Assembly (NCBI RefSeq): GCF_014656055.1
Contig: NZ_BNBR01000003.1
Location: forward strand, 928,482-992,481
Length of the DNA: 64,000 nucleotides
DNA from: Streptomyces griseosporeus
GTDB lineage: Bacteria; Actinomycetota; Actinomycetes; Streptomycetales; Streptomycetaceae
Direction: 5' to 3'
Positions 31,732 to 39,285 of this stretch are shown here, in pieces (position 1 is the stretch's first letter; every line of letters begins with the position of its first letter). Made by a program: the position numbers and the translations under genes. The notes below the pieces were generated by a model. It saw only the letters and a list, made by a program, of their open reading frames with translations, ran no database searches and was not told the origin of the DNA.

Positions 31732-33296
31732 CGGTCGTCGTCCTCTGTCTGCTCCGGGTGCTCCAGGTGGCCGGAGGCCGCACCCGTCATCGCGGAGCCG
31801 AGCTCCTCGGGGGTGATGGTGGCGGGGTCGGCGTCGGCGACCAGGCGGCCGCGGTACATCACCCGCAGGGTGTCGGAGAGCCCGATCAGCTCGTCCAGGT
31901 CGGCGGAGATCAGCAGCACGGCCAGGCCCTCGCGGCGGGCCTCGCGGATGTGGTCCCAGATCGCGGCCTGCGCGCCGACGTCCACGCCACGGGTGGGGTG
32001 GGCGGCGATGAGCAGCTTGGGCTCGTGGCTCATCTCGCGGCCGACGATCAGCTTCTGCTGGTTGCCGCCGGACAGCGAGGCGGCGGTGACCTCGATGCCG
32101 GGGGTGCGGACGTCGTAGGCCTCGACGATGCGCTCGGTGTCGGCGCGGGCGGCCTTCAGGTCGAGGAGCCCGCCGCGCGAGTTGGGGCGCTCGGTGACGT
32201 GGCCGAGGATGCGGTTCTCCCACAGCGGCGCTTCCAGGAGCAGGCCGTGGCGGTGGCGATCCTCGGGGATGTAGCCGACGCCGGACTCGCGGCGGCGGCG
32301 GGTGGGCAGCTGGGAGATCTCGGCGCCGTCGAGGGTGATGACACCGGCGTCCGGGGTGCGGATGCCCATGATCGCCTCGACCAGCTCGGACTGGCCGTTG
32401 CCCTCCACGCCGGCGATGCCGAGGACCTCGCCCTTGTGGATGGTGAAGTCGATGTCGTCGAGGATGACCCGCTCGACGCCGTCGAGGTCGGTCTGCGTCA
32501 GGTGCAGCCCCTCCACCTGGAGCAGCGGCACGTCGGTGACGGTGGACTCCTCCGTCTCCGGCGTGGGCAGTTCGCTGCCGACCATCAGCTCGGCGAGCTG
32601 CTTGGTGGTGGTCGTCTTGGGGTCGGCGGTGCCGACGGTGGTGCCGCGCCGGATGACGGTGATCTCGTCGGCGACGGAGAGGACCTCGCCCAGCTTGTGG
32701 GAGATGAAGATGACGGTGAGGCCCTCGGCCTTCAGCTCGCGCAGGTTGTCGAAGAGGGCGTCGACCTCCTGGGGCACCAGCACGGCGGTGGGCTCGTCGA
32801 GGATGAGCGTCCTGGCGCCGCGGTAGAGGACCTTGAGGATCTCCACGCGCTGACGGTCGGCGACGCCGAGCTGCTCCACGAGGACGTCCGGGCGGACGTT
32901 CAGGCCGTACGCGTCGGAGATCTCCTGGATCTTCGCGCGGGCCTTGGCGCCGATGCCGTACAGCTTCTCCGCGCCGAGGACGACGTTCTCCAGCACGGTG
33001 AGGTTGTCGGCGAGCATGAAGTGCTGGTGCACCATGCCGATGCCGCGGGCGATGGCGTCGGCGGGGTTGTGGAAGGTGACCTGGCTGCCGTCGACGGTGA
33101 TGGTGCCCTCGTCCGGCTGCTGCATGCCGTAGAGGATCTTCATCAGGGTGGACTTGCCGGCACCGTTCTCGCCGCAGAGGGCGTGGACCGTGCCCCTGCG
33201 GACGGTGATGTCGATGTCGCGGTTGGCGACGACACCCGGGAAACGCTTGGTGATGCCGCGCAGTTCGACGGCAGCGGGAGGGCTGGACGCGTTGAT
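31728..33296 (-). CDS. Nucleoside ABC transporter ATP-binding protein (duplicated NBD), non-canonical start
   Basis: An RbsA-like ATPase of about 522 aa with two fused nucleotide-binding domains. NBD1 has Walker A CGENGAGKST and LILDEPTAVLVPQE; NBD2 has the degenerate Walker A GVEGNGQSEL, LSGGNQQKLIVGREM and LLIAAHPTRGVDVGA. Conserved sequence clearly extends upstream of the first in-frame ATG (which lies after Walker A) through VELRGITKRFPGVVANRDID. No ATG, GTG, TTG or CTG occurs upstream of that before an in-frame stop at 33393-33395. A GAGGAG stands 8 nt before an ATC codon at 33296-33294, giving (M/I)NASSPPAA. I use that ATC as the start. A point change from ATG, or a sequencing error, would look the same. 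Confidence 0.85.
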   Translation of the reverse strand: MNASSPPAAVELRGITKRFPGVVANRDIDITVRRGTVHALCGENGAGKSTLMKILYGMQQPDEGTITVDGSQVTFHNPADAIARGIGMVHQHFMLADNLTVLENVVLGAEKLYGIGAKARAKIQEISDAYGLNVRPDVLVEQLGVADRQRVEILKVLYRGARTLILDEPTAVLVPQEVDALFDNLRELKAEGLTVIFISHKLGEVLSVADEITVIRRGTTVGTADPKTTTTKQLAELMVGSELPTPETEESTVTDVPLLQVEGLHLTQTDLDGVERVILDDIDFTIHKGEVLGIAGVEGNGQSELVEAIMGIRTPDAGVITLDGAEISQLPTRRRRESGVGYIPEDRHRHGLLLEAPLWENRILGHVTERPNSRGGLLDLKAARADTERIVEAYDVRTPGIEVTAASLSGGNQQKLIVGREMSHEPKLLIAAHPTRGVDVGAQAAIWDHIREARREGLAVLLISADLDELIGLSDTLRVMYRGRLVADADPATITPEELGSAMTGAASGHLEHPEQTEDDDR

Positions 33297-33367
33297 GGCG
33301 CACTCTCCTCGGGGAAAGGGCTGAAGGGGAGGGCAGGCGTCGGCGACGCTAGCGCGGCAACTCCGCG

Positions 33368-33379
33368 CTACACGCGTAG
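33368..33379. promoter_or_regulatory. Nucleoside-regulon palindrome (one mismatch) before the ABC ATPase operon
   Basis: CTACACGCGTAG differs from the perfect palindrome at one base. On the operon strand it covers the -35 position of a -10-like TAGCGT (33351-33346). The message would then have a ~45-nt leader with the GAGGAG site. Confidence 0.65.
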
Positions 33380-33396
33380 AGTTGACACATTGTTAT

Positions 33397-33435
33397 GGCT
33401 CGGCGAGGGGTGCCGGAACACCCCGTCGCCGAGCC
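33397..33435 (-). terminator. Terminator after the BMP lipoprotein gene
   Basis: A 16-bp stem with one bulged base and a 6-nt loop, 26 nt after the lipoprotein stop and upstream of the ATPase promoter. It separates an abundant binding-protein message from the transporter operon. Confidence 0.8.
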
Positions 33436-33460
33436 TTGTCAGGTCCGGCGGGACCTCAGG

Positions 33461-34519
33461 TCACGGGGTGGTCTTGACCTTGATGGTGCCGTCGACGATC
33501 TTCTTCTTGGCCTCGTCCAGCTTCGGCTGGATGTCCTTGATGAAGCCGCCGCTGGTGGCCAGCGACACACCGTTCTTCGCGAGCGAGTAGCTGTTGACGC
33601 CGGTCATCGGCTTGCCGTTGTGCACGGACTTGATGAACTCGTACACACCGACGTCGACGTTCTTGACCATCGAGGTCAGGATCGAGTTCTTGTACTTGGC
33701 GAGACCCGGGATGTTGTACTGGTCGGAGTCCACGCCGATGGCCCAGGCGCCCTTGCTGCCGGCGACGGCCTCGATCGCGCCGTTGCCGGAGGAACCGGCC
33801 GCCGTGTAGATGACGTCGGCGCCCTTGTCGAGCATGCCCTGCGCGGCCTCCTTGCCCTTGTCGGGGCTGGAGAAGCCGGACAGGTCGGTGCCGCGGCTCA
33901 GGTACTGGACGTCGACCTTGACCGAGGGCTTGGTGTCCTTGACGCCCTGGACGTAACCGGCCTCGAACTTCTTGATCAGCGGGGTGTCGACACCGCCGAT
34001 GAAGCCGACGTGGTCCTTCTTGGTCTTCAGCGCGGCGGCGACGCCGGCCAGGTAGGAGCCCTGCTCCTCGGTGAAGGTGATGCTGTTGACGTTCTTGGCG
34101 TCCACGACCGAGTCGATGATGCCGAAGTTCGTCTTCGGGAACTTCGCCGCGACCTTGCCCATGGCGGTGGCGTAGGAGAAGCCGACGCCGATCACGGGGT
34201 TGTAGCCGGCCTGGGCGAGGTCGGTGAGGCGCTGCTCGCGGTCGGCCTCGGTGTCCGCGGTCTTGGCGGTCAGCTCCTTGATCTCACCGCCGAACTCTTC
34301 CTTGGCCTTGTCGGCACCGCGCGCGGCGGAGTCGTTGAAGGAGCGGTCGCCACGGCCGCCGACGTCGAAGGCGAGACCGATCTTGACGCCGTTCTTGCCG
34401 CCGTCGGACGAACCGGAGGAGGTGTCGTTGTCGGAGGAGGTGCTGCCACAGGCAGTGGCAGACAGTGCGAGTGCTGCGGACGCGATACACGCAGCGGAAA
34501 GCTTGGCTACCCGGCGCAC
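33461..34519 (-). CDS. BMP-family nucleoside-binding lipoprotein
   Basis: A 352-aa lipoprotein: signal with lipobox SATACG, acylated at about Cys24, followed by a Ser/Asp/Gly-rich linker and a periplasmic-binding-protein fold of the BMP/PnrA family. Recognisable segments are IGLAFDVGGRGDRSFNDSAA, VGFIGGVDTPLIKKFEAGY, ADVIYTAAGSSGNGAIEA and AIGVDSDQ. BMP proteins such as PnrA bind purine nucleosides. It precedes the matching ABC ATPase and permeases, separated by a strong hairpin. The GTG start has GGAG upstream. Confidence 0.92.
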   Translation of the reverse strand: MRRVAKLSAACIASAALALSATACGSTSSDNDTSSGSSDGGKNGVKIGLAFDVGGRGDRSFNDSAARGADKAKEEFGGEIKELTAKTADTEADREQRLTDLAQAGYNPVIGVGFSYATAMGKVAAKFPKTNFGIIDSVVDAKNVNSITFTEEQGSYLAGVAAALKTKKDHVGFIGGVDTPLIKKFEAGYVQGVKDTKPSVKVDVQYLSRGTDLSGFSSPDKGKEAAQGMLDKGADVIYTAAGSSGNGAIEAVAGSKGAWAIGVDSDQYNIPGLAKYKNSILTSMVKNVDVGVYEFIKSVHNGKPMTGVNSYSLAKNGVSLATSGGFIKDIQPKLDEAKKKIVDGTIKVKTTP

Positions 34520-34624
34520 GGGAGGCTCCTTACACCTGACCTGAGCGCCATGTCGGCGCTTGTTGTGAGCACCTTGCCAGTGCCCGAGCCGAGACGCCCC
34601 GGCGGCGTCGGCTTCGCGGCATCG

Positions 34625-34636
34625 TAACGCGCGTAG
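34625..34636. promoter_or_regulatory. Degenerate nucleoside-regulon palindrome before the BMP gene
   Basis: TAACGCGCGTAG keeps one half-site and the central CG core, with two mismatches in the other half. On the gene strand its end forms part of a -10-like TACGAT. The spacer from here to 34,821 otherwise shows only the hairpin at 34,777. Confidence 0.55.
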
Positions 34637-34776
34637 ATGTCAGAAAAAGACCTCTTCCGAAGCCGTTATCGATTCGAGGCAAACAGCGGCTGAACTGAGG
34701 GTCTTGGGGGTCACCGGCCGATGTTGCGGTGTGTGCACGAACGGCTTACGAACGTATTGCGCCGGATGGCGGTACC

Positions 34777-34804
34777 TGCCCCTCGGCGGGGACGCCGAGG
34801 GGCA
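34777..34804 (-). terminator. Terminator after the M20 amidohydrolase gene
   Basis: A perfect 12-bp stem (TGCCCCTCGGCG and its complement) with a 4-nt loop, 16 nt after the leftward stop. Confidence 0.8.
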
Positions 34805-34820
34805 CGGTGGGCGCGGCGGG

Positions 34821-36047
34821 TCAGCTCACGGCGTCCAGCAGGGCCGCCGCGGTGAACAGCTCCACCCCCACCGTGATGGCGGACTCGTCGGCGTCGAAGT
34901 CGCCCTGGTGCAGGTCACGCACGGTGCGCTCGCCGGGGGTGCGGACGCCGAGGCGGGCCATGGCGCCGGGCACGTGCTCCAGGTACCAGGAGAAGTCCTC
35001 GCCGCCGAGGCTCTGCTCGGTGCCCTCGATCGCCTCCGGCCCGCGCCGTACGGTCATCGCGTCGCGCAGCAGGTCGGTGACGGCCGGGTCGTTGACGACC
35101 GGCGGCACGCCCCGGACGTAGTTGATCTCGGACTTGGCGCCGTGCAGGTTGGCGACCTCGTCGATGGCCGCGACGACCATGTCGGGCGCCTGCCGCCAGG
35201 CGTCGATGTCGAGGCAGCGCACGGTGCCGGACAGCTCGGCGTGCTGCGGGATGACGTTGGGGGCGTGGCCGGACTCGATACGGCCCCAGGTGACGGCGAG
35301 CCCCGCGCGGGTGTCGATACGGCGGCCGACGAGCGCGGGCACGTCGGTGACGACGCGGGCGGCGGCGGTGACCAGGTCGGTGGTCAGGTGCGGGCGGGCG
35401 GTGTGGCCGCCGGGGCCGTCCAGGGAGATCTCCAGCCGGTCGCAGGCGGAGGTGATGGCGCCGGTGCGCAGGCCGACGCGGCCGGCGTCGACCCGGGGGT
35501 CGCAGTGCACGGCGATGATCCGGCGCACGCCGTCGAGCGCGCCGCCCTTGATGGAGTCGGCGGCGCCGCCGGGCAGCACCTCCTCGGCGGGCTGGAAGAT
35601 CAGCCGGACGGGGCGGGGCAGGCGGCCCTGCCGGTGCAGCTCGGCGAGGAGCAGGCCCGCGCCGAGGACGACGGTGGTGTGCACGTCGTGGCCGCAGGCG
35701 TGGGCGCGGTCGGGCACGGTCGACCGGTACGGGCACTCGGTCTTGGTGTCCGGGATCGGGAGGGCGTCGATGTCGGCCCGGAAGGCGAGCATGCCGTCCT
35801 CCGGTACGCCGAGGTCGGCGCCGATGTCGCAGATGAGCCCGGTGCCGACGCTGAGGACGCGCGGGTGGAGCCCGGCGCGTTCCAGCCAGGCCTTGATCGC
35901 CGCGGTGGTGCGGAACTCCTGGTTGCCGAGCTCCGGGTGCATGTGCAGGTCGCGGCGGAAGGCGACGAGTTCGGCGCGCAGCTCCTCCGGCAGTGTGCCG
36001 GGCAGGGCACTGCCGTCGGGGTGATCGGCCTCGGTCTTGGGCGACAT
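34821..36047 (-). CDS. M20-family amidohydrolase
   Basis: A 408-aa metallo-amidohydrolase of the IAA-amino-acid hydrolase/hippuricase group. Metal and catalytic motifs: DLHMHPELGNQEF, HACGHDVHTTVVLG, FQPAEEVLPGGA, the His of AVHCDPR, and SLGGEDFSWYLEHVPG. The lid domain is LEISLDGPGGHTARPHL. It probably hydrolyses an N-acyl amino acid; the exact substrate is unknown. I prefer the ATG at 36047 over a GTG 12 nt upstream because the only purine-rich site (GAGGG) abuts that GTG. Confidence 0.85.
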   Translation of the reverse strand: MSPKTEADHPDGSALPGTLPEELRAELVAFRRDLHMHPELGNQEFRTTAAIKAWLERAGLHPRVLSVGTGLICDIGADLGVPEDGMLAFRADIDALPIPDTKTECPYRSTVPDRAHACGHDVHTTVVLGAGLLLAELHRQGRLPRPVRLIFQPAEEVLPGGAADSIKGGALDGVRRIIAVHCDPRVDAGRVGLRTGAITSACDRLEISLDGPGGHTARPHLTTDLVTAAARVVTDVPALVGRRIDTRAGLAVTWGRIESGHAPNVIPQHAELSGTVRCLDIDAWRQAPDMVVAAIDEVANLHGAKSEINYVRGVPPVVNDPAVTDLLRDAMTVRRGPEAIEGTEQSLGGEDFSWYLEHVPGAMARLGVRTPGERTVRDLHQGDFDADESAITVGVELFTAAALLDAVS

Positions 36048-36351
36048 CAATTGCTTCACCCTCTGAAGGGTAGGACGCCGAGGCGGCCAACTGACCCTCG
36101 ATCAACAAAAGTTCAGCCCGTTAGGGGAAGGAAATCTGGCCGTCCGACGCATAGGTGCCGGTGGAGGTGGGTAAACTCGCCGGCCCTCTCGGCCCGGGGG
36201 TCCACCCACCCATGTACTCCCTCCACGCATACCACGTCACGGCACAGCCACGCCGATCTGTTCAGCAGACGGAACGGTGACGGCGGGCGCGAGGTGCGGG
36301 TACGGCAAAACGGAGGACGCCCCCGCAAGCGCGGCGCTAGGGTGCCCGCCC

Positions 36352-37191
36352 GTGACCGACTACGCCGACGCAGCCCGCGCTTCCTACGACACGATGGCCC
36401 GCGAGTACACGGCCCGCTTCCCCGACTGGTCGACGGACCTGCCCCTGGAGAAGGCCCTCCTGACCGCTTTCGCGGAGCTGGTGCAGACGGGTGGCGGCCG
36501 GGGCGGCGGTACGGGCCCCGCGGCCGACGGGGGGAGCGGCAGGGGCGGGGGTACGGCCCCCGTGGCCGACGCGGGAAGCGGCCGGGGTGGTGCTACGGCC
36601 CCCGTGGCCGACGCGGGAAGCGGCCGGGGTGGTGCTACGGCCCCCGTGGCCGACGCGGGAAGCGGCAGGGGCGGGGGTACGGCCCCCGTGGCCGACGTAG
36701 GCAGCGGCCCCGGCGGTCTCACGGCCCGGCTGCACGCGCTGGGCCTGCCGGTGTTCGGGGTGGACGTCTCCCCGCGCATGGTGGCGCTGGCCCGGGAGGC
36801 GTACCCCGACCTGCGCTTCCACGTGGGCTCGATGACGTCCCTGGACCTCCCGCCGGCGTCCCTGTCCGGACTGACGGCCCTGTACTCGACGATCCACGTT
36901 CCGGACGAGGCCCTGCCGACCGTGTTCGCGGAGTTCCACCGCGTCCTGCTCCCCGGCGCCCCGGCACTGCTCGCCTTCCAGACCTCGTCCTCCCCCGACC
37001 GGACGGACCACCTCCACCTCTCCGAACGCTTCGGCCACGAGATCGACCTGGACTACTGGTTCCGCCCGGTGAACACGATCGCCGGCTTGCTGGAGGAGGC
37101 GGGGCTGCGGGTGTGGGCGCGGGTGGAACGGGAGCCGCAGGGGGAGGAGACGCGGGGGCGGGGGTATGTGGTGGCGCGGAAGGACGGGTAG
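36352..37191 (+). CDS. Class I SAM-dependent methyltransferase with repeat-expanded motif I
   Basis: A 279-aa methyltransferase. After an N-terminal helix region (YDTMAREYTARFPDW) the SAM-binding motif I is VADVGSGPGG (about residues 113-122). Motif II, VFGVDVSPRMVALAREAYP, and TALYSTIHV follow. Motif I is preceded by four near-copies of itself, so residues 53-122 are five tandem 14-residue units (for example GTAPVADAGSGRGG). Only the last has the canonical Asp-Val-Gly-Ser-Gly-Pro form. The extra ~56 residues would bulge from the Rossmann fold before the first strand. A -10-like TAGGGT ends 8 nt before the GTG, so it is probably leaderless. Substrate unknown. Confidence 0.82.
   Translation: MTDYADAARASYDTMAREYTARFPDWSTDLPLEKALLTAFAELVQTGGGRGGGTGPAADGGSGRGGGTAPVADAGSGRGGATAPVADAGSGRGGATAPVADAGSGRGGGTAPVADVGSGPGGLTARLHALGLPVFGVDVSPRMVALAREAYPDLRFHVGSMTSLDLPPASLSGLTALYSTIHVPDEALPTVFAEFHRVLLPGAPALLAFQTSSSPDRTDHLHLSERFGHEIDLDYWFRPVNTIAGLLEEAGLRVWARVEREPQGEETRGRGYVVARKDG
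36508..36717 (+). repeat. 42-bp in-frame minisatellite (five units) inside the methyltransferase gene
   Basis: Five consecutive 42-bp units (210 bp) each encode 14 residues around xADxGSGxGG. Units 3 and 4 encode identical peptides and are nearly identical in DNA; the first and last are the most diverged. It is an expansion of the SAM-binding motif I coding sequence. Confidence 0.9.
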
Positions 37192-37202
37192 CCCCGCACC
37201 GG

Positions 37203-37910
37203 TCAGCAGAACGGCCGGAAATCCCTGAAGTCGGGCGTCGGGCGCGGGTCGGGCAGCCGGTAGGCCCCGGTCCGCGGCCGACCACTGGCCGGGTCCGAGG
37301 CGCCCCCGGCCACAGCGCCCGGAATCGGACGCCACCCCAGATGGGTCTCGAAGTACGCCACGGCGGCGCCGACCGACGGCCAGCAGACGTCGTCGAGCAG
37401 CACGACGCCCCCGGGACGGACGATCTCGCCCAGGAAGTGAAGGTCGACGAACACGTTGTGGAAGTGGTGGCTGCCGTCGACGAACGCCGCGTCCGCCGCG
37501 AAGCCCGCGTCGGCCAGCCGGGCAAGGAAACGCTGCGACGGTTCGGTCACCAGCTCGGCGATGCCGTCCAGTCCGGCGCTGCACAGCAGCTCCCACCCGA
37601 CACCGTCGTACGCCGTGTACTGGAACGGGTCGATCACCACATGCCGCGGGTTCGGTGCACCGGTGCGCACCAGCGCCTCGCCGATCGCCAGCGCCGAGCC
37701 GGCGTAGGCGAGCCCGATCTCGACGACCGTGCCGACTGCCTCGTGCACCAGGAGGTCACGCACCTGATCACAGTCGCGCTCCGGCAGCGTGACGGTGGCG
37801 AAGTCCGGAGCGCCGTCGGGACGCCGCGGCGGCCCCTGCTCGGCGAGCCCGCGGCGCACGGCAGCCACGCGCTCCAGCCACCCGCCTGCGCCTCCGTCCG
37901 GTCCCGACAC
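37203..37910 (-). CDS. Class I SAM-dependent methyltransferase
   Basis: About 235 aa. Motif I is VVEIGLAYAGSALAIGEAL, followed by VVIDPFQYTAYDGVGWEL and the acidic DAAFVDGSHHFHNVFVDLHF. The loop GGVVLLDDVCWPSV is typical of the Methyltransf_24/O-methyltransferase group. The GTG at 37910 has GGAG 6 nt upstream; a TTG two codons earlier is too close to that site. It converges with the other methyltransferase gene (11 nt between stops) and diverges from the secreted phospholipase-like gene. No substrate assignment. Confidence 0.78.
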   Translation of the reverse strand: MSGPDGGAGGWLERVAAVRRGLAEQGPPRRPDGAPDFATVTLPERDCDQVRDLLVHEAVGTVVEIGLAYAGSALAIGEALVRTGAPNPRHVVIDPFQYTAYDGVGWELLCSAGLDGIAELVTEPSQRFLARLADAGFAADAAFVDGSHHFHNVFVDLHFLGEIVRPGGVVLLDDVCWPSVGAAVAYFETHLGWRPIPGAVAGGASDPASGRPRTGAYRLPDPRPTPDFRDFRPFC

Positions 37911-37967
37911 GCCCAACTCCGTTCGCTCAGACGCCCTTTGGCGGTGTGATCCCTAGGATGGCCCGCC

Positions 37968-39272
37968 GTGATCAAAAGAATACGCAGACCCCTCACCGCC
38001 CTGGCCGGATCCATGGCCGTCCTCGCCGGGCTGGTGCTCGGCGGTGGTGTGCAGAGCGCCGCCGCGGCGGACGGGACCGCCGTCGGTGCCGCCGTCGCGG
38101 CGCCCGTCGTCGGGCAGCCCGTCTTCAACAACCCCGTCGGGACCGTCCAGGAGCAGCGGGCCGTCTTCGATCAGCTGGTGGGGCTCATCGACGCCACCCC
38201 CGCCGGTGAGCAGATCCGCGGCTCGGTGTTCGCGATCAACGACCAGCGGATCGTGGACGCGCTGCTGGCCGCGCAGCGGCGCGGGGTGTCCGTGAAGGTG
38301 ATCCTCGACGACTCCACCTACGTCGCGGCCGACACCGGCAAGGAGTTCGCCAACCCCGCCTACGACGCCCTCAAGGCCGGTCTCGGCACCGACGACACCA
38401 AGGCCTCCTGGGTCGTCGTCTGCGACGACAGGTTCGAGGACGCGGACGGCGTCGACGACGTGCAGCGCGGCTGCCTGAGCACGGCGAAGGGGTCCCACAA
38501 CCACAACAAGTACTTCCTCTTCTCGCGCACCGGCCCCTTCGCCGACGGCGCCACGTACTCCAAGGTCGTCTTCCAGACCTCCTCGAACCTCACGGACTGG
38601 GACGCGGCCCGCGCCTACCAGGACGCGGTGACGTTCGCCGACGACGCCGTGTACCAGGGCTACCTGACCTACCACGACCTGCAGTACACGACGCGGCACC
38701 AGCAGACCGTCACGAGCAACCCCTACTTCTCCACCGCCTCCGGATCGACGTACCGCGCGTTCTTCCTGCCGCGCCCCGACTCCGCCGAGGAGAACCCGGC
38801 CACCGACCCGCTCGTCAACGCGCTGAACGAGGTCTCCTGCTGGTACACGGGGACCGACGGCAAGCGGCACCAGACCGATGTGCGGATCGCCCACACGTTC
38901 TTCTACGACAACCGCGGCCAGGTCCTCGACAAGCTCGTCGACCTGCACAACAAGGGCTGCTGGGTCGATCTCGTCGTGCGGGACATGGACTACACGACCA
39001 GGGCCGCCCTGGACAGCGCCCACATCCGGTACCGCTGGTGCCGCGACGGCAACCCGGCCGGACCGCACCCGCACGACAAGTACCTGCTGATCGACGGCGA
39101 CTACGGCGGTGACATCACGCCCCGCGTCTACACCGGCAGCCACAACCTCACCGGATCGTCGCTGCGGGTGACGGACGAGGCGTTCGTGCGGATCACCAGT
39201 GCCTCGTACCACGCGGCGTACCTGCACCACTTCTACATGCTCCAGAACGCCTGCGGGCCCGCGCACAACTGA
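37968..39272 (+). CDS. Secreted phospholipase D-like protein
   Basis: A 434-aa exported protein: Sec signal (residues 1-~34, ending SAAAADG), then two PLD half-domains. HKD motif 1 is HNHNKYFLFS, where the family Asp is replaced by Ser, with the accompanying TSSNLTDWD. HKD motif 2, HPHDKYLLID, is canonical with GSHNLTGSS. Cys residues are spread through the mature part. The family hydrolyses phosphodiesters, but the altered first motif leaves the activity uncertain. A -10-like TAGGAT ends 8 nt before the GTG start, suggesting a leaderless message. Confidence 0.85.
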   Translation: MIKRIRRPLTALAGSMAVLAGLVLGGGVQSAAAADGTAVGAAVAAPVVGQPVFNNPVGTVQEQRAVFDQLVGLIDATPAGEQIRGSVFAINDQRIVDALLAAQRRGVSVKVILDDSTYVAADTGKEFANPAYDALKAGLGTDDTKASWVVVCDDRFEDADGVDDVQRGCLSTAKGSHNHNKYFLFSRTGPFADGATYSKVVFQTSSNLTDWDAARAYQDAVTFADDAVYQGYLTYHDLQYTTRHQQTVTSNPYFSTASGSTYRAFFLPRPDSAEENPATDPLVNALNEVSCWYTGTDGKRHQTDVRIAHTFFYDNRGQVLDKLVDLHNKGCWVDLVVRDMDYTTRAALDSAHIRYRWCRDGNPAGPHPHDKYLLIDGDYGGDITPRVYTGSHNLTGSSLRVTDEAFVRITSASYHAAYLHHFYMLQNACGPAHN

Positions 39273-39285
39273 CCCGGCGGGCAGC

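Noticed and set aside
33381..33386. TTGACA at 33382 as a -35 element
   Set aside because: It is on the plus strand, where no rightward gene follows for more than 3 kb, so it is probably incidental.
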